A stretch of 64,000 nucleotides of DNA from Pseudomonadota bacterium (GTDB taxonomy: Bacteria > Desulfobacterota > Desulfobulbia > Desulfobulbales > Desulfurivibrionaceae), in contig JAHJRQ010000013.1 in the NCBI GenBank assembly GCA_018830485.1, positions 62,001 to 126,000 of the forward strand. The letters are read 5' to 3'. A model generated the notes under the pieces. The model was not told the DNA's origin and did no database searches. It was given only the letters and a program-made list of their open reading frames with translations. The translations under genes were made by a program, and so were the position numbers. The stretch's first letter is position 1, and each line of letters starts with the position of its first letter. Shown here piece after piece: positions 9,189 through 17,249 of this stretch.

Positions 9189-9253
9189 CGGTTCACCTCC
9201 TGTTCATCTTCTAATGAAATCCTAATAAAATTCTAACAATCAAGGGTCATAGT
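9189..9253 (+). promoter_or_regulatory. Pho-box array and -10 element of the pst operon
   Basis: Five 7-mers start every 11 bases: CGGTTCA (9189), CTGTTCA (9200), CTAATGA (9211), CTAATAA (9222) and CTAACAA (9233), separated by 4-base spacers that are AT-rich in the last three units. An 11-bp period of 7-bp sites with 4-bp spacers is the known geometry of PhoB binding sites, and CTGTTCA is close to the enterobacterial CTGTCAT unit. CATAGT at 9248-9253 can serve as the -10 hexamer, 8 bases after the last repeat. The same design precedes the GAK cluster. Confidence 0.75.
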
Positions 9254-9328
9254 GTGGTCCAGATGTACCGAGCTGTCACACACACCGGTAAAATCACTTC
9301 TGTAACCTCACTTTTAAGGAGAGACACC

Positions 9329-10324
9329 ATGACGATGCACAAAGGTTTTTTGAACAGTGTCACAAAGACTGCGCTGGCCGGCTGCCTGGTAGCCGTTGCC
9401 GCCACCACTGCTTTTGCCGAAAATGTTACAGTGGACCCGAAAATTCCCGCCTACCAAAAGGTGAGCGGCGTTTCCGGCAACCTCGACAGCATCGGCTCCG
9501 ACACCCTGAACAATCTCTTGACCTTCTGGGCCGAAGGATTCCGCAAGGAATATCCCAACGTCCGCATCCAGATCGAGGGCAAGGGCTCAAGCACCGCCCC
9601 GCCCGCGCTTATTTCCGGCACCGCCCAGCTCGGTCCCATGTCCCGGCCGATGAAGTCCGAGGAGATCGACGCCTTTACCAAGAAATACGGCTACGCCCCC
9701 ACCAGAATCGACGTTGCCCTCGACTCCCTGGCTGTTTACGTCAACAAGGACAATCCGATCAAAGAGCTGAGCCTGCAGGAGGTTGACGCGATCTTCTCCA
9801 AAAACCGCAAAGGCGGGCTGAGCGAGGAAATCACCACCTGGGGCCAGGTGGGCCTCACCGGTACCTGGCAGCAGGCTCCCATGAGCCTCTATGGCCGAAA
9901 CTCCGCCTCCGGCACCTATGGATACTTCAAGGAAAACGCCCTGTTCAAGGGAGACTTCAAGGATACCGTCAAGGAGCAGCCCGGCTCCGCCTCGGTGGTC
10001 ATGGGCATCACCGAGGATAAGAACGGCATCGGCTACTCCGGCATCGGCTACAAGACTTCCGGGGTCAAGGCCATCGCCCTGAGCAAGAAGAAGGGAGAAA
10101 AGGGACAGGAAGCCAATTTTGAAAACGTATTGAGCGGCAGCTATCCGCTCTCCAGAACCCTAATGATCTATGTGGCCAAGGAGCCGAACAAGCCCCTGCC
10201 CGCCCAGACCACCGAATTCCTCAAATACATCCTCTCCAAGGCGGGCCAGGAAATCGTCATAAAAGACGGCTTCCTGCCCCTGCCCGCCAAGTTGGTGGAA
10301 AAAGAGCTGGCCAAGCTCAAGTAG
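9329..10324 (+). CDS. pstS: Phosphate-binding periplasmic protein PstS
   Basis: A 331-residue high-affinity phosphate-binding protein. It has a signal peptide (hydrophobic [15 protein letters not shown]) and the family blocks [27 protein letters not shown], and [14 protein letters not shown], which form the phosphate-coordinating loops. ATG 9329 follows AAGGAGA at 9317. It captures periplasmic phosphate for PstCAB. A strong Pho-box array lies upstream and two hairpins lie between it and pstC, consistent with more pstS than permease being made. Confidence 0.93.
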   Translation: MTMHKGFLNSVTKTALAGCLVAVAATTAFAENVTVDPKIPAYQKVSGVSGNLDSIGSDTLNNLLTFWAEGFRKEYPNVRIQIEGKGSSTAPPALISGTAQLGPMSRPMKSEEIDAFTKKYGYAPTRIDVALDSLAVYVNKDNPIKELSLQEVDAIFSKNRKGGLSEEITTWGQVGLTGTWQQAPMSLYGRNSASGTYGYFKENALFKGDFKDTVKEQPGSASVVMGITEDKNGIGYSGIGYKTSGVKAIALSKKKGEKGQEANFENVLSGSYPLSRTLMIYVAKEPNKPLPAQTTEFLKYILSKAGQEIVIKDGFLPLPAKLVEKELAKLK

Positions 10325-10414
10325 TGACGAACTCGCAACAATGCGAAAAAATCCACTGGTCTTCAATACAAGATCAAAAAGCTACAGCCGCAAAGCGGCG
10401 AAGCGATAACCCCT

Positions 10415-10446
10415 TGTAATCGCGACTTTTCTTGCGATTGCAACAA
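10415..10446 (+). other. Hairpin downstream of pstS
   Basis: CTTGTAATCGC pairs imperfectly with GCGATTGCAACAAG around a loop GACTTTTCTT. It could protect the 3' end of a pstS-only transcript. Confidence 0.4.
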
Positions 10447-10491
10447 GTAGCCCCCTCCCGGCGCAAGCCGGACATGAGTTCACCTCCCCCT

Positions 10492-10535
10492 GCCCCCGTG
10501 AAGGCCACCGTATGCAAAACGGCCTTCACGGGGGC
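10492..10535 (+). terminator. Strong hairpin between pstS and pstC
   Basis: GCCCCCGTGAAGGCC (10492-10506) and GGCCTTCACGGGGGC (10521-10535) form a perfect 15-bp stem with a 14-base loop. The following TTCTCC is not a full T tract, so it probably attenuates or stabilises and does not terminate completely. It lies 50 bases before the pstC start. Confidence 0.6.
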
Positions 10536-10585
10536 TTCTCCAGTAGAAGCCATTTAATGCAGGATCCAGAACCACAAGGAACCCC

Positions 10586-12808
10586 ATGCAGAAACTCGAC
10601 AAACAATTCATCAAAAAGGTCCGCCGCCAGGATCGGTTCGCCACCCGGGCCATCACCGTGGGCGGGATGCTGGTCATCGCCAGCGTCATCGCCATCCTGG
10701 TGCTGATCGTTCGGGTGACCCTGCCGCTGTTTCAGTCGGCCGACGCCGAGGTCTCCCACCGGTTTGCCGTGCAGTCCGGCACAGCCCCTGTCCTTGCCGT
10801 GGGTATGGACGATACCCAGGAGGTGGGTTTTACCCTGGACACCACAGGGTTTTTCTCCTTCTACGATCTCGCCTCGGGCAAACCCTTTTTCTCCGCCCCG
10901 GCCTCCACCCGAAAGGCCAAGGTGCAATCCGTCGAGAGCAACAAGAACAACGTCTTTGCCTTGCTGTGGGAAGACAACAGCGTCACCGTTTCCCAGGTGG
11001 ATTTCCGTCTCCTGTACGACGAATCCGGCCAACGGACCGTGCAGCCGGAGATCAGTCAACTGGGCGAATACCCTGCCCGTCGCTATCCGTCCCAGGTCAA
11101 GAGCATGATGGTCCGCGCCCATGAAGACCGGCTGACCCAGGTGGCGCTGCTCGCTGACAACCGGTTCCAGATAGATCACGAGGTCGTCACCGCCAATATC
11201 CTGGGCGATGAAAAAAAAGAGGCTTTTTCCTTTCTGCTCAAAGAAGAGCTGCCGGGCACAATCACCGCCTTCACCCTGGATGAGCAAGGCAAGGCACTCT
11301 TTGCCGGCACCGATACCGGCAGCCTCCTGCGCTGGGATCTGGGGGAAAACGCGAGCGCAGAGCGGACCGACAACGTGGTCGCCGTGTCTGGCAACAAAGG
11401 GGTCACCGCCCTGGCCATGGTGTTCGGCGACATCTCCGTGGCGGTGGGCGACGCCCAGGGCGGCCTTGCCACCTGGAGCCGGATATGGGAGGGCGAGGGA
11501 GACGACCGGGTTCGGCGGCTCCGTAAAATCCATGTCCTGACCAGCCACCAGTCCCCGGTGGAGCGCATCATCCCCTCCCGCCGCTCCAAATCCCTGGTCA
11601 GCCTCGGCGCCGACGGCAAAACCCATTTCGACCATATGACCAGCGAAAAACACCTGCTGAATCTCGAACCCGCCCTGACCATGGCTGGCATCTCCGGCCA
11701 GGGCAATGGCCTGATCGGCCTTGATTCGCGCAACAATCTTACCGTCTGGAGCGTCCATGCCCCCCACCCGGAAACCAGCCTGAAAACCCTGTTCGGCAAA
11801 GTCTGGTACGAGAGCTACGACAAGCCGGAATATGTCTGGCAGTCCTCCTCCGCCTCCGACGATTTTGAACCGAAACTCAGCCTGGTGCCGCTGCTCTTCG
11901 GCACCATCAAGGGCACCCTGTACGCCATGATCTTTGCCGTGCCGCTGGCCATCTTCGGCGCGGTCTACACCAGCCAGTTCAGCACCGCCGGCTTTAAAAA
12001 GACGGTCAAACCGGTGGTGGAGATCATGGCCTCGATCCCCTCTGTGGTCATCGGCTTTCTCATCGCCCTCTGGCTGGCGCCCATCGTGGAAAAAGCCATT
12101 CTCGCCGTGATCCTGGGGGTGCTGCTCCTGCCGCTGGTCTTCATTACGATCATGGTTGTCCTCAAGCCTTTTTACAAAACGCCCACCCTGCAAAATTTCT
12201 GCAGCGGCTATGAATTCGTGCTGGTGCTGCCGGCCATCCTCCTGGCCGCGGCCCTGGCCATGGGAATCTCGCCAACGGTGGAGCAACTGATGTTTGCCGG
12301 CGACTTCAAGCAATGGCTCTACAACGATCTCGGGTTGCGCTATGACCAGCGCAACTGCATCATCATTGCCTTCGGCCTGGGCATCGCGGTGATCCCCATC
12401 ATCTTTTCCATCACCGAGGATGCAATCTCCAACATTCCCCCCAGCCTGACCGCCGCCTCCCTGGCCTTGGGCGCCAGCCGCTGGCAGACGATCTGGCGGG
12501 TGGTCCTCCCCTCGGCCAGCCCCGGCATCTTTGCCGCGATCATGATCGGCTTCGGCCGGGCAGTAGGGGAAACCATGATCGTGCTCATGGCCACCGGCAA
12601 CACCCCCATCCTCGACTGGTCCATCTTCAACGGCATGCGGACCCTGTCCGCCAACATCGCCGTGGAGATCCCGGAAGCGCCCATGGGCGGCACCCTCTAC
12701 CGGGTGCTCTTTCTCTGCGCCTCCATGCTCTTCGCCCTGACCTTTGTGGTGAACACCGGGGCGGAGCTGATCCGCGAACGGCTGCGGAAGAAATATGGAC
12801 GGTATTAA
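10586..12808 (+). CDS. pstC: Phosphate ABC transporter permease PstC, long form
   Basis: A 740-residue permease, more than twice the length of E. coli PstC. One N-terminal helix (residues about 30-55) is followed by some 370 residues of soluble, beta-rich sequence that reads like WD40-type repeats (for example ITAFTLDEQGKALFAGTDTG), and then the normal permease domain from about 430 with EDAISNIPPSLTAASLALGA as the coupling loop. Long PstC proteins of this kind are known in other proteobacteria. The soluble insertion would lie between helix 1 and the rest, probably in the periplasm. It imports phosphate with PstA, PstB and PstS. Start ATG 10586 follows AAGGA. Confidence 0.9.
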   Translation: MQKLDKQFIKKVRRQDRFATRAITVGGMLVIASVIAILVLIVRVTLPLFQSADAEVSHRFAVQSGTAPVLAVGMDDTQEVGFTLDTTGFFSFYDLASGKPFFSAPASTRKAKVQSVESNKNNVFALLWEDNSVTVSQVDFRLLYDESGQRTVQPEISQLGEYPARRYPSQVKSMMVRAHEDRLTQVALLADNRFQIDHEVVTANILGDEKKEAFSFLLKEELPGTITAFTLDEQGKALFAGTDTGSLLRWDLGENASAERTDNVVAVSGNKGVTALAMVFGDISVAVGDAQGGLATWSRIWEGEGDDRVRRLRKIHVLTSHQSPVERIIPSRRSKSLVSLGADGKTHFDHMTSEKHLLNLEPALTMAGISGQGNGLIGLDSRNNLTVWSVHAPHPETSLKTLFGKVWYESYDKPEYVWQSSSASDDFEPKLSLVPLLFGTIKGTLYAMIFAVPLAIFGAVYTSQFSTAGFKKTVKPVVEIMASIPSVVIGFLIALWLAPIVEKAILAVILGVLLLPLVFITIMVVLKPFYKTPTLQNFCSGYEFVLVLPAILLAAALAMGISPTVEQLMFAGDFKQWLYNDLGLRYDQRNCIIIAFGLGIAVIPIIFSITEDAISNIPPSLTAASLALGASRWQTIWRVVLPSASPGIFAAIMIGFGRAVGETMIVLMATGNTPILDWSIFNGMRTLSANIAVEIPEAPMGGTLYRVLFLCASMLFALTFVVNTGAELIRERLRKKYGRY

Positions 12809-12883
12809 AAAAATGATCGCCACATGTCAGTCCTCGGCAGCAGTGCCGATAACTCCACGAAAGATGTTATTTAATCTGGTTTT

Positions 12884-12908
12884 GGAATCCGTCTTCGCGA
12901 GAATGACG
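12884..12908. repeat. Second copy of the VIPAKAGIQ-type palindromic repeat
   Basis: GGAATCCGTCTTCGCGAGAA followed by TGACG is a diverged copy, in opposite orientation, of the repeat at the ptxD 3' end. It lies in the 192-base gap between pstC and pstA. The sequence after it (12960-12985) contains a short direct repeat TTTCGTGG/TTCGTGG. Confidence 0.55.
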
Positions 12909-13000
12909 ATTCAGATATGTGATTGCCGGAGCAATACATAATCCTTTTTAGTGTTTTTCGTGGGTTTCGTGGCAAAATTCTGTTGTTTGGAGAAAATATC

Positions 13001-14593
13001 ATGACCAAAAAATTCTTGCGGCAGGGAGAGCCATTCGTCTGGGCCACGGGCCTGGCTCTTTCCCTGATCCTCTTCCTGACCCTGATCCTCTTCTATGTCG
13101 TTATGGCCAACGGCCTCGCGGTTTTCTGGCCGAAAAAGGTCGCCCTGGCGACCCTGCAGGATGGCCGGTTCATGCTTGGGGAAATTGTTCAGGAAGAAAT
13201 CATCCCCCACACCGATAACAAACGGCTCCAGTTCAAGATCGGCAACCGGGATCTCTACGGCCTTGACTTCAAATGGGTGGACGCCTCGGAAATCACCAGT
13301 CTCACCTACCCAAAAGATGTCCATGTGCTTGAGCGCTTGGAATACGGCAATTTTTACGGATACCTGAGCGCATTGGAGGTCAAGGGGATCGCGCCGCCCG
13401 CCTCCGGGTCCAACAGTCTGGCCCTGACCATTGATGCCCTCGAAGACCGGAAAGTTGAGGTGCATCTTTTGGGCAAGAAGATAGCCAACCTCAACCGGCG
13501 GGTGGAGAAAATCGACCACCACCTGGCCACGGCCCGCTACAATAAGGAAGAAAACACCCCGGCCCTGGCCGCCTTGCAGGGGGAGAAGCAGGGACTCAAA
13601 ACCGAGTTCGAGGCATTGGTTTCCATACTCGGAGAAAAATCCGCGGCCCTGGCCACCAATCAGGCGATCTTCACCGACGCCAATGGCAGGACCAAGGCCA
13701 TAGCCCTGCCCAACATCGTCCGCTCCTACCAGCCGAACAATATGTCGTTCTTCGCCAAATGCGGTTATTACCTGGAGCGGCTGCGGGAACTTCTCTTTGA
13801 CGAACCCAGGGAATCAAACACCGAGGGCGGACTGTTCCCGGCCATCTTCGGCACCGTCATGCTGATCTTTCTCATGAGTATCCTCTCCTTTCCACTGGGG
13901 GTGCTGGCCGGCATCTATCTGCGCGAATACGCCAGGGAGGGCTGGCTGGTGAAGATGGTCCGCATCGCGGTGAACAATCTGGCCGGTATCCCTTCCATCG
14001 TCTACGGCATCTTCGGCCTGGGTTTCTTCGTCTACGGGATCGGCGGCACCATCGACCAGCTCTTTTACCCGGAGCGGCTACCCGCCCCGACCTTCGGCAC
14101 CGGCGGCATCCTCTGGACCAGCCTTACCCTTGGGCTGCTCACCGTGCCGGTGGTGATCGTGGCCACGGAAGAAGCATTGGGCTCCATCCCCCCCGGCATC
14201 CGGGAAGGTTCCCAGGCCCTGGCCGCCACCAAGCTCCAGACCCTGACCCGGATCCTGCTGCCCATGGCCTCGCCGGGCATCCTCACCGGCTTTATCCTGG
14301 CCATGGCCAGGGCTGCGGGCGAGGTGGCGCCGCTGATGCTCACCGGAGTGGTCAAGCTGGCTCCGGCGTTGCCCCTGGACGGGGTTTTCCCCTATCTGCA
14401 CCTGGACCGGAAATTCATGCACCTGGGCTTCCACATTTACGACATCGGTTTCCAGTCCCCCAATGTGGAGGCGGCCAAGCCCATGGTGTATGTGACCACC
14501 ATGCTGCTGATCCTGATCGTGCTCGCCATGACCAGCACTGCCATCCATCTGCGTAACAAGATGCGGCAACGCCACTCCGTGGTCGATGTGTAG
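13001..14593 (+). CDS. pstA: Phosphate ABC transporter permease PstA, long form
   Basis: A 530-residue permease. The first helix (about 15-38) is followed by roughly 240 extra residues that include a charged heptad-like stretch around 160-215 likely to form a coiled coil, then the standard permease domain with EEALGSIPPGIREGSQALAA as the ATPase-contact loop. The paired enlargement of PstC and PstA suggests their insertions touch each other or PstS. ATG 13001 follows TTTGGAGA; an upstream in-frame start at 12923 lacks a site. It works with PstC in phosphate import. Confidence 0.9.
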   Translation: MTKKFLRQGEPFVWATGLALSLILFLTLILFYVVMANGLAVFWPKKVALATLQDGRFMLGEIVQEEIIPHTDNKRLQFKIGNRDLYGLDFKWVDASEITSLTYPKDVHVLERLEYGNFYGYLSALEVKGIAPPASGSNSLALTIDALEDRKVEVHLLGKKIANLNRRVEKIDHHLATARYNKEENTPALAALQGEKQGLKTEFEALVSILGEKSAALATNQAIFTDANGRTKAIALPNIVRSYQPNNMSFFAKCGYYLERLRELLFDEPRESNTEGGLFPAIFGTVMLIFLMSILSFPLGVLAGIYLREYAREGWLVKMVRIAVNNLAGIPSIVYGIFGLGFFVYGIGGTIDQLFYPERLPAPTFGTGGILWTSLTLGLLTVPVVIVATEEALGSIPPGIREGSQALAATKLQTLTRILLPMASPGILTGFILAMARAAGEVAPLMLTGVVKLAPALPLDGVFPYLHLDRKFMHLGFHIYDIGFQSPNVEAAKPMVYVTTMLLILIVLAMTSTAIHLRNKMRQRHSVVDV

Positions 14594-14752
14594 GAGATTG
14601 CGGAATGGGTACCACGATTCCAAATTACCCGAGCCCGTAATCAGTTACTGACAGCGCCACTTGCCACAGTCAAAAACCTCCGCCCCCGAGGGGAGGGGAG
14701 TAAAAATGGCACCCATTTTCAATTGTGCAAGAGGCTCTAACAAGGAGAGAAC

Positions 14753-15541
14753 ATGTCAACAACCGACACCGCCATACTCCGTATCGACAACCCGCAGGTC
14801 GCGATCGAGGAGTTGAATCTTTTCTACGGGGAGAGCCAGGCGCTCAAGGACCTGACCTTCGGGATTCCTGGCCAGCAGGTGACCGCCCTGATCGGCCCCT
14901 CGGGCTGCGGCAAATCCACCCTGATCCGCTGCATCAACCGGATGAACGACCTGGTTGACGGACTGCGTATCGAGGGAGCCATCACAATCAACGGGGAGAA
15001 CATCAACGATCCCAGCCTGGATGTGATTGAACTCCGGCGCAAGGTCGGCATGGTCTTCCAGAAATGGAACCCTTTCCCCAAGTCCATCTACGAAAACATC
15101 GTCTACGGGCTCAGGATCGCGGGCATCCAGGACAAATCCGTGCTCGACGAGGCCGCGGAAAAATGTCTGAAACGGGCCGCCCTCTGGGACGAGGTCAAGG
15201 ACCGGCTGCACCAGTCGGCCATGGGCCTTTCCGGCGGTCAGATGCAGCGGCTCTGCATCGCCCGGGCCATTGCCGTGAACCCTGAGATCATCCTCATGGA
15301 CGAGCCCTGCTCAGCCCTGGACCCCCGCTCCACAGGGAGGATAGAAGATCTCATCCGCGAGCTGCGGGGCGAGTACACCATAATCATCGTCACCCACAAC
15401 ATGCAGCAGGCGGCGAGGATCTCCGACTACACCGCCTACATGTATCTCGGGGAGCTCATCGAATACGGGCCGACCCAGAGGCTGTTCACCATGCCGGAGA
15501 AAAAGGAAACAGAGGATTACATCACCGGCCGGTTCGGCTGA
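14753..15541 (+). CDS. pstB: Phosphate ABC transporter ATPase PstB
   Basis: A 262-residue ATPase with all PstB hallmarks: Walker [20 protein letters not shown], the PstB-specific [16 protein letters not shown], signature [14 protein letters not shown] and Walker [15 protein letters not shown]. An AAGGAGAG site precedes the ATG. It powers phosphate uptake and, in characterised bacteria, also takes part with PhoU in telling the PhoR kinase whether phosphate is sufficient. Confidence 0.95.
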   Translation: MSTTDTAILRIDNPQVAIEELNLFYGESQALKDLTFGIPGQQVTALIGPSGCGKSTLIRCINRMNDLVDGLRIEGAITINGENINDPSLDVIELRRKVGMVFQKWNPFPKSIYENIVYGLRIAGIQDKSVLDEAAEKCLKRAALWDEVKDRLHQSAMGLSGGQMQRLCIARAIAVNPEIILMDEPCSALDPRSTGRIEDLIRELRGEYTIIIVTHNMQQAARISDYTAYMYLGELIEYGPTQRLFTMPEKKETEDYITGRFG

Positions 15542-15550
15542 TCGCTGCCA

Positions 15551-15687
15551 CCATCCAGCAGCACCGCCCCTGCTTCGCAGTCTCGCTATGCTCGTTTAGC
15601 TGTCATCGGCCTGCTCATGTGCAACAGCACACTTCGCAGACCTCTTCCGCGCATCTGCGGCAGCAGCGAAGCGGCTCTGCTGGACGG
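15551..15687. repeat. Long imperfect inverted repeat between pstB and phoU
   Basis: Arms CCATCCAGCAGCACCGC (15551-15567) and GCGGCTCTGCTGGACGG (15671-15687) pair at 14 of 17 positions. Inside them GCTTCGC/GCGAAGC and CGCAGA/TCTGCG (15635-15659) also pair. The whole stretch can fold on itself and holds no reading frame. It may be a processed repeat element, a small RNA or an mRNA stability structure. Confidence 0.5.
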
Positions 15688-15785
15688 TTAAAAGGTTAGG
15701 GGTTCTTCCCACTGCACCGGAGAGGCTGCCGAAACCGGGTCCTCCGCTTAATGCTGTGGTTTCATGCACAATAAGGAGCACTTCC

Positions 15786-16469
15786 ATGGCTAAAAACATC
15801 CAGATTGAAATAGAAAAACTCAAAAACGAGATCGTCTATCTCGGCACGGCAGTGCAGGAAAATCTGCAGAAAGCGGTCAAGGCGCTGTGGGAGAAAAATC
15901 CCGATCTGGCCCGCCATGTGATCGAGACCGACAAGGCCGAGATAGACACCATGGAGATCAGCGTGGAAGAGGAATGCCTGCGCCTCCTGGCCCTGCACCA
16001 GCCCGTGGCCGGCGACCTGCGCTTCATCGTCACCGTGCTCAAGATCGACAACGACCTGGAACGCATCGGCGACCTGGCTGCCAAGATCGCGGACAAGGTC
16101 ATCCTGCTCCACAACATCGACCCGGTCAAGTTTACCTCCGATGCCATGCAAATTCCCGAGATGTTCAACGCCATGTTTGCAAAAACCATCTCAATGTTCC
16201 AGAATACCATGGATGCCTTTGTCAATGAGGATACCGACCTGGCTTACAAGGTGTGCCTGGAGGACGACGAGGTGGATCGGGCCAAGGGAGCCATCCGCAG
16301 GGAGATGGAGGAGATCATCATGCATGATCCGGCCCAGCAGGTCTATCTGGCCAAGCTGATCGGCGTGGCCCGGAGCATGGAGCGCATCGCCGACCACTGC
16401 ACTAATATCTGCGAAGACATTATTTATATGGCGCAGGGCAAGATTGTCCGCCATCATATAACACCATAG
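15786..16469 (+). CDS. phoU: Phosphate signalling protein PhoU
   Basis: A 227-residue, all-helical, two-repeat PhoU. Both metal-binding-type motifs are visible: NDLERIGDLAAKIAD in the first repeat and RSMERIADHCTNICED in the second. ATG 15786 follows AAGGAG. In characterised systems PhoU restrains phosphate import and represses PhoR signalling when phosphate is ample. It lies between pstB and phoB as is usual. A second, atypical PhoU domain occurs at 21795-23444. Confidence 0.93.
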   Translation: MAKNIQIEIEKLKNEIVYLGTAVQENLQKAVKALWEKNPDLARHVIETDKAEIDTMEISVEEECLRLLALHQPVAGDLRFIVTVLKIDNDLERIGDLAAKIADKVILLHNIDPVKFTSDAMQIPEMFNAMFAKTISMFQNTMDAFVNEDTDLAYKVCLEDDEVDRAKGAIRREMEEIIMHDPAQQVYLAKLIGVARSMERIADHCTNICEDIIYMAQGKIVRHHITP

Positions 16470-16512
16470 CCCTGCGGGAAATGCCGCCGCTACGCTGCCG
16501 AGGAGAGTGCGA

Positions 16513-17214
16513 ATGGCCAGAGAAACCATCCTTGTCGTGGAAGACGATGAAAATATCCAGCAGTTGGTGGGCTACAACCTGGCCAAGGCCGGGTTCCATG
16601 TAATCTACGCCGACAACGGCGAGCAGGCGCTCAACCAGATCAAGCGGGAAAAGCCGGGGCTGATCGTCCTCGATCTCATGCTCCCGGGCTTGAGCGGCTT
16701 CGAGATCTGCAAGCTGGTGCGCAAGGATCCCAAGACCAAAAATCTGCCCATTGTCATGCTCACCGCCAAAAGCGAGGAAAACGACATGGCCGCGGGCCTG
16801 GATCTCGGGGCGGACGATTACATCACCAAGCCCTTCAGCCCAAAAATCCTCGTCTCCCGGATCAAGGCTGCCCTGCGCCGCAAGGAGGGGGGCAGCGAAG
16901 AGGGGGGGAGCGGCAAGAAAACCGGCCCCATAACCATCCACGGTATCACCATCGACCCCAACCGCTACGAGGTTCTGGTGGGCGATGAGCCCATTTCCCT
17001 GACCGTCACCGAATTTTCCATCCTGGAGCTTCTCACCCGGCGGCCGGGATGGGTCTTCAACCGGCAGCAGATCATCGACGGGGTCCGGGGCTACGACTAC
17101 GTCATCACCCCCCGCGCCGTGGACGTGCAGGTATTCGGGCTCAGGAAAAAGCTGGGCGAGGCAGGCAAGTACATCGAAACCGTTCGCGGCATCGGCTACC
17201 GCATGCAGGGTTGA
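16513..17214 (+). CDS. phoB: Phosphate regulon response regulator PhoB
   Basis: A 233-residue OmpR/PhoB-type regulator. The receiver has the acidic pair in VVEDDENI, phosphoacceptor D54 in LIVLDLML and the switch lysine in YITKPFS. A winged-helix domain ends with the typical VETVRGIGYRM. ATG 16513 is preferred over GTG 16507 because AGGAGAG lies upstream. It would bind the 11-bp repeat arrays before pstS and the GAK cluster. No phoR kinase gene is adjacent; one must be supplied from elsewhere or by another kinase. Confidence 0.88.
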   Translation: MARETILVVEDDENIQQLVGYNLAKAGFHVIYADNGEQALNQIKREKPGLIVLDLMLPGLSGFEICKLVRKDPKTKNLPIVMLTAKSEENDMAAGLDLGADDYITKPFSPKILVSRIKAALRRKEGGSEEGGSGKKTGPITIHGITIDPNRYEVLVGDEPISLTVTEFSILELLTRRPGWVFNRQQIIDGVRGYDYVITPRAVDVQVFGLRKKLGEAGKYIETVRGIGYRMQG

Positions 17215-17249
17215 TTTGATTGGAAAAAATTGGCTGAAAATTCCCGCCG

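Noticed and set aside
10526-12823. A 765-codon open frame on the minus strand opposite pstC
   Set aside because: Antisense artefact of GC-rich codon use; low-complexity His/Gly/Asp sequence, no start signal, and pstC is certain.
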